64,000 nt of DNA from a virus, in IMG/VR virus record IMGVR_UViG_3300046791_000443, positions 1-64,000 of that record, one strand, 5' to 3'. Below, one piece after another: positions 54,691-62,500 of this stretch. Every line of letters begins with the position of its first letter. Position 1 is the first letter of the stretch. The notes beneath the pieces are model-generated. The model was not told the origin of the DNA. It searched no databases and saw only the letters and a program-made list of their open reading frames with translations. The translations under genes and the position numbers were made by a program.

Positions 54691-55509
54691 ATGAACGACA
54701 TCGTGAAGTTTAAAGGTGCGGCTCTGCCTGCGAAGGGTCTAGGTGCCAATCTGCGCAGCGCGATCATGCGGGCCAAGGACACGGTCGGTGTAGTCGGCAA
54801 CACGCCATTCCTGCGTCTGACGAAAGGAACCGGTGAGTGGGTCTACGGAGCTCAGAACACTGACGTTGAAGACAACAGCCTGTGGGCCGTTAACCCGAGC
54901 TCGTTCATGGTCGGCTTCATCGCCTGGAAGGGCGGTCGGCCGGTCGGCAAGAAGATGCGCCCGATCTCCGCGACGCCCGTCACGATCGACGAGCTGCCGG
55001 ATGTCGGCGCTGACTGGGACGTCAACGTCGGCTTTTCACTGCAGTGCGTTTACGGTGAAGACAAGGACACGGTCGTCGAATACACCGCCAACTCCTACGG
55101 CGGGAAGAAGGCCTACAACGATCTGCTGACCGCTCTGTTCAAGCAGGCCGAGGTCGATGAGCTCAACATCGTGGCGATTGTCGAGCTGAAGAGCGATTTC
55201 TACATCCATCCCGAATGGGGCAAGACCTACAACCCCATTTTTGAAGTCAAGAAGTGGGTCGGTTACGACGGGGACCAGGCGGGCTCGCCCGAGGCGTCGC
55301 CCCCGACTAACGGTGCCGGCACGAAGGAACAGGACCAGGAAGCGCCGCCGAAGGCTGCGACCAATGGTGCTGCCACCCCTCGCCGCCGGGCTGCCCCGGT
55401 GACCGATGTGGAAGACCAGACTGCCAAGCAGCCGGAAAAGGCGGCTTCTCCTGAGAAGCCCGCGGAACCCGTGCAGCGTCGTAGGCGCCGCGCAGCCGCT
55501 CCGGCCTAG
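54691..55509 (+). CDS. Single-stranded DNA-binding protein candidate
   Basis: 272 residues, ATG at 54691 with GAGAACGAAG. The first 190 residues look like a beta-rich OB-type domain (FLRLTKGTGEWVYGAQNTD, SFMVGFIAWKGGRPVG, IVELKSDFYIHPEWGKTYNP). The last 80 are Pro/Ala/Lys/Glu-rich and unfolded, ending in RRRRR. In similar phage modules the gene between DUF2800 and the polymerase is an ssDNA-binding protein; sequence identity to that family (DUF2815) is not evident, so this rests on position and shape. Confidence 0.5.
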   Translation: MNDIVKFKGAALPAKGLGANLRSAIMRAKDTVGVVGNTPFLRLTKGTGEWVYGAQNTDVEDNSLWAVNPSSFMVGFIAWKGGRPVGKKMRPISATPVTIDELPDVGADWDVNVGFSLQCVYGEDKDTVVEYTANSYGGKKAYNDLLTALFKQAEVDELNIVAIVELKSDFYIHPEWGKTYNPIFEVKKWVGYDGDQAGSPEASPPTNGAGTKEQDQEAPPKAATNGAATPRRRAAPVTDVEDQTAKQPEKAASPEKPAEPVQRRRRRAAAPA

Positions 55510-55520
55510 CGATCGAGACG

Positions 55521-55548
55521 AGAGCCGCAGCGGCAACGCTGCGGCTCT
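55521..55548 (+). other. 12-bp hairpin with GCAA tetraloop before polymerase start
   Basis: Perfect arms AGAGCCGCAGCG (55521-55532) and CGCTGCGGCTCT (55537-55548) close on a GCAA loop, a GNRA-type stable tetraloop. It ends seven bases before the polymerase ATG, and no ribosome-binding sequence is visible between. No T-run follows. A translational control element or RNA processing site is more likely than a terminator. Confidence 0.65.
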
Positions 55549-55555
55549 TCTCACC

Positions 55556-57622
55556 ATGAAAATCTGCAACTGGGATCTCGAGACCGGCAGCGAGGTCGAC
55601 CTCACGGTGGTCGGCGCCTACAACTACGCGCGCCACCCGAGCACGCGCGTCCACATCCTCAAGTACACGTTCAACAAGGCCAGGAAGATGCACACCTGGC
55701 ACGTTGCCCGCGGTGATGCGCTGCCGGCCGACCTCGATGCCGCCCTGGACGATCCCGAGATCATGTTCGAGGGCTGGAACGCCAATTTCGAGCGGCTGAT
55801 CTTCAAGTACGTCCTCGACATCGAGATCCCGATCCGCCGCTTCCGCTGCACCATGGCGCGGGCCCGTGCGATGGCGCTGCCCGGCTCCCTGGGCCTCTGC
55901 GGCCGCGCGCTGCGCGTGGAGTGGCAGAAGGGCGACGACGGCGCGATGAAGAAGTGGATGAAGCCGAAGCCCGACGGCACCTGGCACACGCCGGAGAAGG
56001 ATCCCGAGAGCTACGCCGAGCTCGACCACTACTGCGGCCTCGACGTCATCAGCGAGATCGAGATTGGCGACAACCTGCGCGATCTCAGCGACGAGGAGTG
56101 GGAGGACTACTGGCTCAACGAGAAGGTCAACGACCGCGGCCTGCCGGTCGACCTCGAGCTCGCCGCGGCGGCGCAGAGCTACGCCGAGGAGGAGATGCGC
56201 GACATCAAGCGCGTGCTCAACGTGCTGACCAGGGGCGCGGTGACGTCGCCCAAGCAGTTCATCAGGATCAAGGCCTGGCTGAAGGATAACCTGCCACCCG
56301 ACATGCAGCTCCTGCCCGACGACGAGGGCAAGGTAACCTTCGACCGCGCCGTGCGGGAGGAGCTGCTGTCGATCGACAACGAGGATGTGATCGCAGGAGA
56401 TGTCCGTGAATTTATCCAGCTCATTCATGATGGTGGCCGCGCGAGCACTGCCAAATTTGCAGCGATGCAACAACGGGCTGATCGAAGTGGTCGCGTTAGA
56501 GGATGTTATGTTTTTAACGGCGCCGGACAGACCCACCGCTTCAGCTCCCACGGGCTTCAGGTCCACAACTTCGTCCGCAAGAAGCTTCAGAACATCGAGG
56601 GCGTGGTCGACGCCATCCTTGCCCGAGCCGACCCCGACGAGCTGATCCGCATCGCCAGCTACGACAAGAACGGCGCCCTGGTGATCGACCCCGGCGAGAG
56701 CGAGCCGATCCGCCAGCCCTACGACATCATGACCATCCTGTCGCGCTGCCTGCGGCCGGCGATCGTGGCCGAGGAAGGCAAGACCCTGGTGTGGGGCGAC
56801 TGGGAGCAGATCGAGGCGCGCGTGCTGCCCTGGCTGAGCGGCCAGAACAGCGCCAGCGAGCTCTTGGAGCTGTTCGCCCGCGGCGAGGATGTCTACCGCC
56901 ACCAGGCGGCGCTGACCTACGGCGTCAGCCACGCCGCGGTGACCGCGACGATGCGCCAGAACGGCGGCAAGATCCCGGTGCTGAGCTTCGGCTTCGGCGG
57001 CGGCGCCGGCGCCGTGCTGGCCATGGCGCGGGCCTATGGCGTGTCCCTGTCCAGGGACGAGGCCGAGACGCTGAAGGTGCGCTGGCGCACCACCAATCCC
57101 TGGGCGCAGCGGTTCTGGCTCGATCTCGAGATCGCCGCCTACAACGCCACCAACCACCCTGATACCGAGCACCACGCCGGCCGCGTGACCTACCTGCACA
57201 CCCAGGACGTCCTGTGGTGCATGCTGCCGAGCGGCCGCATGCTCGCCTACCCGTTCGCGCGCGTCGAGGAGATCGAGGGCCGCTTCGGGCCGCAGTCGGT
57301 GGTGACGGCGATGAAGGGCAGCTTCCGGCCGAAGAAGGACGAGAAGTACTGGCCCCGGATGAAGCTGTGGGGCGGCTTCCAGGCCGAGAACGTCACCCAG
57401 GCCGAGGCAGCGTCGCTGCTGCGCTACGGCGCCCGCGAGCTCGACGCCAACGACTGGAACCTGGTCGGCCACACCCACGACGAGCTGCTGCTCGAGGTGC
57501 TCGACGACGAGGTCGAGGAGGCCTCGCTGGCGCTGCACGACATCATGACGAATGCGCCGGACTGCTACGCGGGCCTGCCGCTGGCGGCGGCGGTGAAGTC
57601 GGGATTTGTCTATGGGAAATGA
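55556..57622 (+). CDS. Family A DNA polymerase with 3'-5' exonuclease
   Basis: 688 residues from the ATG at 55556; longer frame starts run into the gene before. Exonuclease: Exo I NWDLETG (Asp7, Glu9), Exo II GWNANFERL, Exo III DHYCGLD near 157-163. Polymerase: motif A WGDWEQIEARVLPWLSG with Asp415, motif B RQNGGKIPVLSFGFGGG near 467-483, motif C HTHDELLLEV with Asp642. The phage replicates its own DNA with it. The size is compact, lacking a 5' nuclease domain. Converges on the gene at 57543 and overlaps its end by 80 bp. Confidence 0.9.
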   Translation: MKICNWDLETGSEVDLTVVGAYNYARHPSTRVHILKYTFNKARKMHTWHVARGDALPADLDAALDDPEIMFEGWNANFERLIFKYVLDIEIPIRRFRCTMARARAMALPGSLGLCGRALRVEWQKGDDGAMKKWMKPKPDGTWHTPEKDPESYAELDHYCGLDVISEIEIGDNLRDLSDEEWEDYWLNEKVNDRGLPVDLELAAAAQSYAEEEMRDIKRVLNVLTRGAVTSPKQFIRIKAWLKDNLPPDMQLLPDDEGKVTFDRAVREELLSIDNEDVIAGDVREFIQLIHDGGRASTAKFAAMQQRADRSGRVRGCYVFNGAGQTHRFSSHGLQVHNFVRKKLQNIEGVVDAILARADPDELIRIASYDKNGALVIDPGESEPIRQPYDIMTILSRCLRPAIVAEEGKTLVWGDWEQIEARVLPWLSGQNSASELLELFARGEDVYRHQAALTYGVSHAAVTATMRQNGGKIPVLSFGFGGGAGAVLAMARAYGVSLSRDEAETLKVRWRTTNPWAQRFWLDLEIAAYNATNHPDTEHHAGRVTYLHTQDVLWCMLPSGRMLAYPFARVEEIEGRFGPQSVVTAMKGSFRPKKDEKYWPRMKLWGGFQAENVTQAEAASLLRYGARELDANDWNLVGHTHDELLLEVLDDEVEEASLALHDIMTNAPDCYAGLPLAAAVKSGFVYGK

Positions 57623-57800
57623 GCGACATCGCGGTCGCACAGTGGGGACCACAGAACGACAGCATCAGCTTCGCGTCGTAGTAGAGCGGTGCCATGATCG
57701 TCCAGGTATGCCGCGGCTTTCTGACTGAGCCCTCGTAGTAGTTGTGCTCACAGATGGCGCAGCGGCGGCCGCAGACGGCGCAGGACGGCAGCAGGCTCAC
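57543..57800 (-). CDS. Cys-rich zinc-binding protein
   Basis: 85 residues, ATG at 57800 overlapping the stop of the fibre-like gene (ATGA). Three Cys pairs or clusters: CAVCGRRCAICEHNYYEG and, after about 35 residues, FCGPHCATAM. The tail is Pro-rich. Its 3' end overlaps the converging polymerase gene by 80 bp, which is unusual, so a shorter real end cannot be excluded. The start coupling argues for translation. Structural assembly role possible. Confidence 0.55.
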   Translation of the reverse strand: MSLLPSCAVCGRRCAICEHNYYEGSVRKPRHTWTIMAPLYYDAKLMLSFCGPHCATAMSLISHRQIPTSPPPPAAGPRSSPAHSS

Positions 57801-59371
57801 GCGCGCAGGCCCATGATGACGAAGGTGCCGGTCATGGTGCCGCCGACCCCGGTGAACTTCAGCGCCTGGATCGGCCCGACCGAGTCAAACATGTGGACGG
57901 TGTTCAGTCGGACCATGGAGATGTTGCCGACGTCGTTGTGGTGGAAGGCGCCCGTGACGATCGCCATCTGCCACACCGGGCTCTGCAGGTGGTTGAAGCT
58001 CATCTCGAACTGGACGCCGTCGGTGTTGGGCAGCACGCCGACGAGGCCGAAGAGGTGGGCGGTCGTGTTGGCGGCATAGGCGAAATAATTGAAGCTGGAT
58101 CCGGCAGTGCTATCCCGGAAACTGTTGATCGACGAGTAGCCGTAGGTGGCACTGACATCAACGACGCCGCCGCGCACCAGGTTCATCTCGATGCTGGTGC
58201 CGTTTACGCTGAACTGCACCTGGGCATAGATCTTGAGCATCTTCACATCGCTCGGGAACGCCGCGGTCTGGAACGTCGCCGCGCCCGCCGGATTGATGAC
58301 CTGCAGGATCTGCCAGGTGTTGGTGCCGATGACCGGCGGGATGTCGGCGATCGTCGCGATCTGCGAGTTGCCCGACCCAGGCGGCTGCTTGGGCGCCGTC
58401 GGCGTGCCTGTGAGGATCGGGCTGTCGGCCAGCACGAAGGGGCCCGTGCCGGTCGTGGCGCCCACGCCGTTCAGGTCGAGGAAGTCGACCGAGAGGATGT
58501 TGGTGGTGTCGTCGTAGAAGAAACTCGCCTCGGCCGCGAAGGAGCCGGCGGTGGGGCCGTGATACTGGATGTTGCCGGCAGCGCCCGCCGGGCCCGTCGT
58601 GATGGTCGAGAGGGGGAACTCGAGGCCACTCGCCGCGATCGTGCCGCCGACCGAGAGAGCCGCGGTGCCGATCGGGGCGGCGATGTTGATGCCGACCTGG
58701 TCGAAGAGCGCACCGAACAGCACGAGCTGGTCGCTGTTGAAGTTGAGCCCGGCCGCCGCGGTCACCGGCACGCCCGTGATCGTCAGCAGATCGGCTGCGT
58801 CGTTGCCCAGGACCGTGTTGCCGGTGACGGTCAGGAGGGGAACGGTGAGCAGCCCGGTCGTCTTGTCCCAGGTGAAGCCCGCGGTGCCGGACAGGATGCC
58901 GTTGTCGTTGAACTGCACCTGGGTGTTGGCGCCGCCCGCCGGCGTGGCGGTGAAGGCCAGGAACATGCCCGACGCCGAGCCGTCGCAGGTGACCAGGATG
59001 TTGGTGCCGGCGGGGATCGGGATTGGCGCCCCGCCCGCCGCCGAGACGATCGACACCTGGTTGAAGGTGCCCGTGGTGTCGTTGCGGACGACCCAGATGC
59101 CACCGACGCCAACCGGCATGACCAGCGTGACCGCCCCGGTCGGCACACCCTGGGCCACGATCTTGAGCGCCTGCCAGTCCGGCGGGACCGGCGCCACGTT
59201 GAGCAGCAGCAGACGGACGCCGGTCACGCCGGTCAGATTGATGTTGGTCGAGCCGCCCAGGGCACGATCGATCGCTGCCCAGTCGGCATTGACCGGGATG
59301 TCCCAGCTGTCGACGTAGTCGTTGTTCGCCGGCTGCTCGAGGTTCTTGTTGGGTGTGAATGCCGAACTCAT
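57797..59371 (-). CDS. Fibre- or appendage-like structural protein
   Basis: 524 residues, ATG at 59371. The N-terminus (FTPNKNLEQPANNDYVDSWD, IPVNADWAAIDRALGGSTNI) is the kind that begins many phage appendage proteins. The next part is beta-rich with LLTVPLLTVTGNTVLGNDA. The C-terminal 200 residues form a jelly-roll-like domain (GTNTWQILQVINPAGAATFQ to GTFVIMGLRA) that could be a receptor-binding head. A third fibre or a side appendage is likely. Confidence 0.7.
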   Translation of the reverse strand: MSSAFTPNKNLEQPANNDYVDSWDIPVNADWAAIDRALGGSTNINLTGVTGVRLLLLNVAPVPPDWQALKIVAQGVPTGAVTLVMPVGVGGIWVVRNDTTGTFNQVSIVSAAGGAPIPIPAGTNILVTCDGSASGMFLAFTATPAGGANTQVQFNDNGILSGTAGFTWDKTTGLLTVPLLTVTGNTVLGNDAADLLTITGVPVTAAAGLNFNSDQLVLFGALFDQVGINIAAPIGTAALSVGGTIAASGLEFPLSTITTGPAGAAGNIQYHGPTAGSFAAEASFFYDDTTNILSVDFLDLNGVGATTGTGPFVLADSPILTGTPTAPKQPPGSGNSQIATIADIPPVIGTNTWQILQVINPAGAATFQTAAFPSDVKMLKIYAQVQFSVNGTSIEMNLVRGGVVDVSATYGYSSINSFRDSTAGSSFNYFAYAANTTAHLFGLVGVLPNTDGVQFEMSFNHLQSPVWQMAIVTGAFHHNDVGNISMVRLNTVHMFDSVGPIQALKFTGVGGTMTGTFVIMGLRA

Positions 59372-62300
59372 CTAGAGCCCCCTGCTCGCGGTGGCCAGCG
59401 CGTCGGCCACGGCATCGTCCGGTGTGTGAAGGAACGCCTTGGTCTCCTTGCCGTGCCCCTTGCGGATCTGCTCGGCCTTGCGGACCAGGGCGGCGGCCCT
59501 GCTCTTGTGATCGAGCTTGAACGTCGTGCGGCCACCAGCGGCGCGCTTGCCGCGCGCCTTCTCGGTCTCCTTGGCGCCGGCCACCACGCCCGGCATGGCG
59601 TAGTAGGCTGAGTCCGCCAGGGCCTGGCCCACGCGCATGGGGTAACTCGGGTCGGTGTACTTCTCGGCACCGATGCGAAGCATCTTGAGACCGAGCTCCG
59701 GGTCGATGATGCCAGCGCGGATCAGGTCGTTGCGACTGGTGATGCCGGCGAGCTTGGCATTGTGCGCCATCTGCTGAAGCTTCTGCCAGCCGATGTCGGC
59801 CGCCTTGATGGCGAGGCCCGGCCAGATACCCTGCAGCCCGCCGATGATCGTGAAGTCACGAAGGTTCTTCGGCTGGAACGGCGCCTTCTCCGCAGCAAAG
59901 GCCCGATCGATCGCTTCCAGGTTGCCCGCCGTGATCGAGTTCTGGCGCAGCTTGCCGGGGATGGCGACGTTCTCGTGCGCGGCCTGGCTGGAGAAGTCCT
60001 TCGCCAGCGCCTCCCACACCTTCATGTGCTCGGCGGTGAAGCCGGCCGCCTCGAGGACGGCGCGGTTGCTGTTCATCAGCTTGAGGAACTTCGGACCGTT
60101 GAACGTGTGCGGGTTGCCGGCGACCTGGTCGATCGAGCCGCCGAACATGTTCTCGATGAGGAGATGCTTCATGCCCTCGACCACATCGGGCGGCGCGTCC
60201 TTCATGAAGGCCTGCAGCTTGGACGGGCCGTTGCGCGGATCCCCCATGATGTCACCGACGATGGCGCGGCTCGCCTCGGCGCCCTTGGCGCCGCTGCGCT
60301 CGTCGATGAATTTCCGCGCCAGCTCCGACTGCACGTTGGCGACGTTCTGGAACTTGGCCATGAAGCCCGGCTGCGCCTCCTCGAGCGCCGCCAGCGAGCC
60401 GCCGTACTTCTCGAGGAATTTTTGCACTGACTTGGGCGTGATGCGGGTGACGGTGCCGCCCTCGGCCGTCTGCATCGTCTCGCCCATGCTCTGCAGCAGC
60501 GCGACAGCGTGATCCTGCAGCGCGCTGATCGCCTCGGGCGCGTTGTTGGTCGCCTGGAGCACCTTGCGGGTGACCTCGGCGCCGGTGTCGATGCCGCCTC
60601 CCGTCTTCCCAGGGAACGCCTTCGCCGCCAGCTTGCCGGCGTCGCTCTCGCCGGCGCCGATGATGCCGCGCACCAGGGAGTTGTCGAAGATGTTGGCCTG
60701 CTGGACGCGGTTCGCCAAAGCCGCCTGGAGATCGCCCGCCGCCTGCGGCGTGAGGTTGGGCTCGCCCGGCACCGCCGATGTCGGCCCGGCCTCCTCGACG
60801 TCGAGCTTGGCCAGGCGCGCCGCCAGCGTGTCGCCCTCCTTCATCTTGCCCTGCTTCACCAGCTCGGCTTCGTGCGCAGCCTGGTTGGCGACCGCGTTCT
60901 TGACGTCGCCCATGGCGGCGTCGCGCAGGATCTTGTAGTGCCGGTGCGCCCCTGGGTCGCCCTGGCTGGTCGCCGTCGGTGCCGTCTCGCGGACCTTGAG
61001 ATTGATCTCCTTGAGGTAGGCCTGGAGATCGTTGAAGCCGACGACCTTCGGCCAGGTCGTGGCGCGATCGAGGTAAGTCTTGACGCCCGGCGACGGCGCG
61101 CCACCGAAGCCGGGGCGTTCCTCGGCGGCGATCGTCTTGACCGCCTCCTGCACGCCCGGCGTCAGCAGCTGGAACTGATCGTGCGGATCGATCGCGTTGT
61201 AGAGCCGGCTGGTCTGCTGCTTGAACCACTTCCAGTACTCGGTGGCCTTCTGCTTCAGGAGGCCGCCGGCCTCACCCGCCGCCATCGGGTCACCGAGCTT
61301 CGACACACCCTCGTCGAGCGCCCGCTGCCGCTCCTCGACGAACTGCGCCACCGCAAGCGGCGATGAGTCAGGGTCGAGCGTTCCCTTGCCGGCCTCGACG
61401 CGGCCCTGGGCGCGGTCGGTCTTCACATCGTCGATCGTGCGCGCAGCGCCCGCCTCGCTACCTTCCGGCAGCGGCTTGCCTTCCGCTCGCGCGGCGCGCT
61501 CGAGCGCAGCCAGGCCCTCGTCACCGGTCAGCTCAGCGATCGTCTTGGTGCCTTGCGGCAGCACACGATTTGGCGCGCCTGGACCGTGCTCGCCCTCGGC
61601 CACCTGGCCCTCGATCAGGCCGCCCGTCTCGTCGGCCATCTTGGCCTTTTCGTAGAGCGCCTGCTTGTCCTTGGCCGCGGCGGTCCTGGCCAGCTCGCGC
61701 GACGCCTCGCGGAAGGTCTGGTCGGGGCTGGTCTTCGGCATGTAGCGATCCTTGGCGTAGCGAGCGCCCTGGACGCCGAACGGCAGCGCGAACGATGTGA
61801 TCAGCCCTGGGTTGGGATTATTCGGTGAGACGTCGTTGACCACATCGGTCGCCACGCCGGTGCCGAAGCCGGTCGCCAGGGCGCCGAACCCGGCGCCAGG
61901 CGACAACAGCATCGGCATCGCCATCTCGCCGCCGGCCCTGATCTTCTTACCGACCCAGCTCTTCGGCTCGTACTCACCGACCAGCGGCTTGAAGGTCTCC
62001 TTGTAGATGCTCTCGGCGGTCTCACCCAGCGGGTGCGCCTTCTCCTTGTCGATGAAGTACTTCAGGCCCCACTTGTTGGCGCCGTCGGGCATGGCGTCGT
62101 AGGCGCGCTGCCAGGCGGCCATCTTCCGCTCGTGCGCCTCCATCCGCTCTTTTTCATTTCGCTCCAGGATCTCCTTGGTCGTGGTGGGCCCGCTCCAGAT
62201 CGACTGCACGCCGGCGCCGATCGCGCGGCCGGTGTCCATGACGCCCTGGCCGATGCCCTTCATGCCGGCGACGCCCTTGAGGACTGTCGTGGCGATGTTC

Positions 62301-62500
62301 TTGGCGCCGCCCAGGGGATCGTCGGCGCTGCTGTTGCCAAGCATGCCGGGGCGCATGGCAGCGAGATCCTCGTCCGACATGCCTTCGGTGCCTGGAAGCT
62401 TGTAGCCAGGCGGCTCGGCAGCCTTGTCCGTCGCGGCCTTGGCGGCAGCCGCCTTGGCTTTTGCTTCGGCATCGAGCTGGGCGAGTTCTTCGTCGGTCAT
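59372..62500 (-). CDS. Large internal virion protein
   Basis: 1042 residues from the ATG at 62500, which overlaps the preceding stop (TAATG); a GTG at 62518 adds six residues. Helical: an Ala/Lys coiled-coil N-terminus (ELAQLDAEAKAKAAAAKAA), a Gly/Ala-rich segment near residues 180-210 (PMLLSPGAGFGALATGFGTG) that could touch membrane, a long helical middle, and a C-terminal AAGGRTTFKLDHKSRAAALV then KAFLHTPDDAVADALA. That end is a signature I have seen on large internal/ejection proteins of podophages. Probably ejected with the DNA. Confidence 0.65.
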   Translation of the reverse strand: MTDEELAQLDAEAKAKAAAAKAATDKAAEPPGYKLPGTEGMSDEDLAAMRPGMLGNSSADDPLGGAKNIATTVLKGVAGMKGIGQGVMDTGRAIGAGVQSIWSGPTTTKEILERNEKERMEAHERKMAAWQRAYDAMPDGANKWGLKYFIDKEKAHPLGETAESIYKETFKPLVGEYEPKSWVGKKIRAGGEMAMPMLLSPGAGFGALATGFGTGVATDVVNDVSPNNPNPGLITSFALPFGVQGARYAKDRYMPKTSPDQTFREASRELARTAAAKDKQALYEKAKMADETGGLIEGQVAEGEHGPGAPNRVLPQGTKTIAELTGDEGLAALERAARAEGKPLPEGSEAGAARTIDDVKTDRAQGRVEAGKGTLDPDSSPLAVAQFVEERQRALDEGVSKLGDPMAAGEAGGLLKQKATEYWKWFKQQTSRLYNAIDPHDQFQLLTPGVQEAVKTIAAEERPGFGGAPSPGVKTYLDRATTWPKVVGFNDLQAYLKEINLKVRETAPTATSQGDPGAHRHYKILRDAAMGDVKNAVANQAAHEAELVKQGKMKEGDTLAARLAKLDVEEAGPTSAVPGEPNLTPQAAGDLQAALANRVQQANIFDNSLVRGIIGAGESDAGKLAAKAFPGKTGGGIDTGAEVTRKVLQATNNAPEAISALQDHAVALLQSMGETMQTAEGGTVTRITPKSVQKFLEKYGGSLAALEEAQPGFMAKFQNVANVQSELARKFIDERSGAKGAEASRAIVGDIMGDPRNGPSKLQAFMKDAPPDVVEGMKHLLIENMFGGSIDQVAGNPHTFNGPKFLKLMNSNRAVLEAAGFTAEHMKVWEALAKDFSSQAAHENVAIPGKLRQNSITAGNLEAIDRAFAAEKAPFQPKNLRDFTIIGGLQGIWPGLAIKAADIGWQKLQQMAHNAKLAGITSRNDLIRAGIIDPELGLKMLRIGAEKYTDPSYPMRVGQALADSAYYAMPGVVAGAKETEKARGKRAAGGRTTFKLDHKSRAAALVRKAEQIRKGHGKETKAFLHTPDDAVADALATASRGL

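Noticed and set aside
55307-57652. 781-residue open frame on the minus strand
   Set aside because: Opposite the DNA polymerase, which has all catalytic motifs; the antisense product shows only mirrored codon bias.
57893-59611. 572-residue open frame on the plus strand
   Set aside because: Antisense to the fibre-like gene; Arg/Asp/Val-rich shadow.
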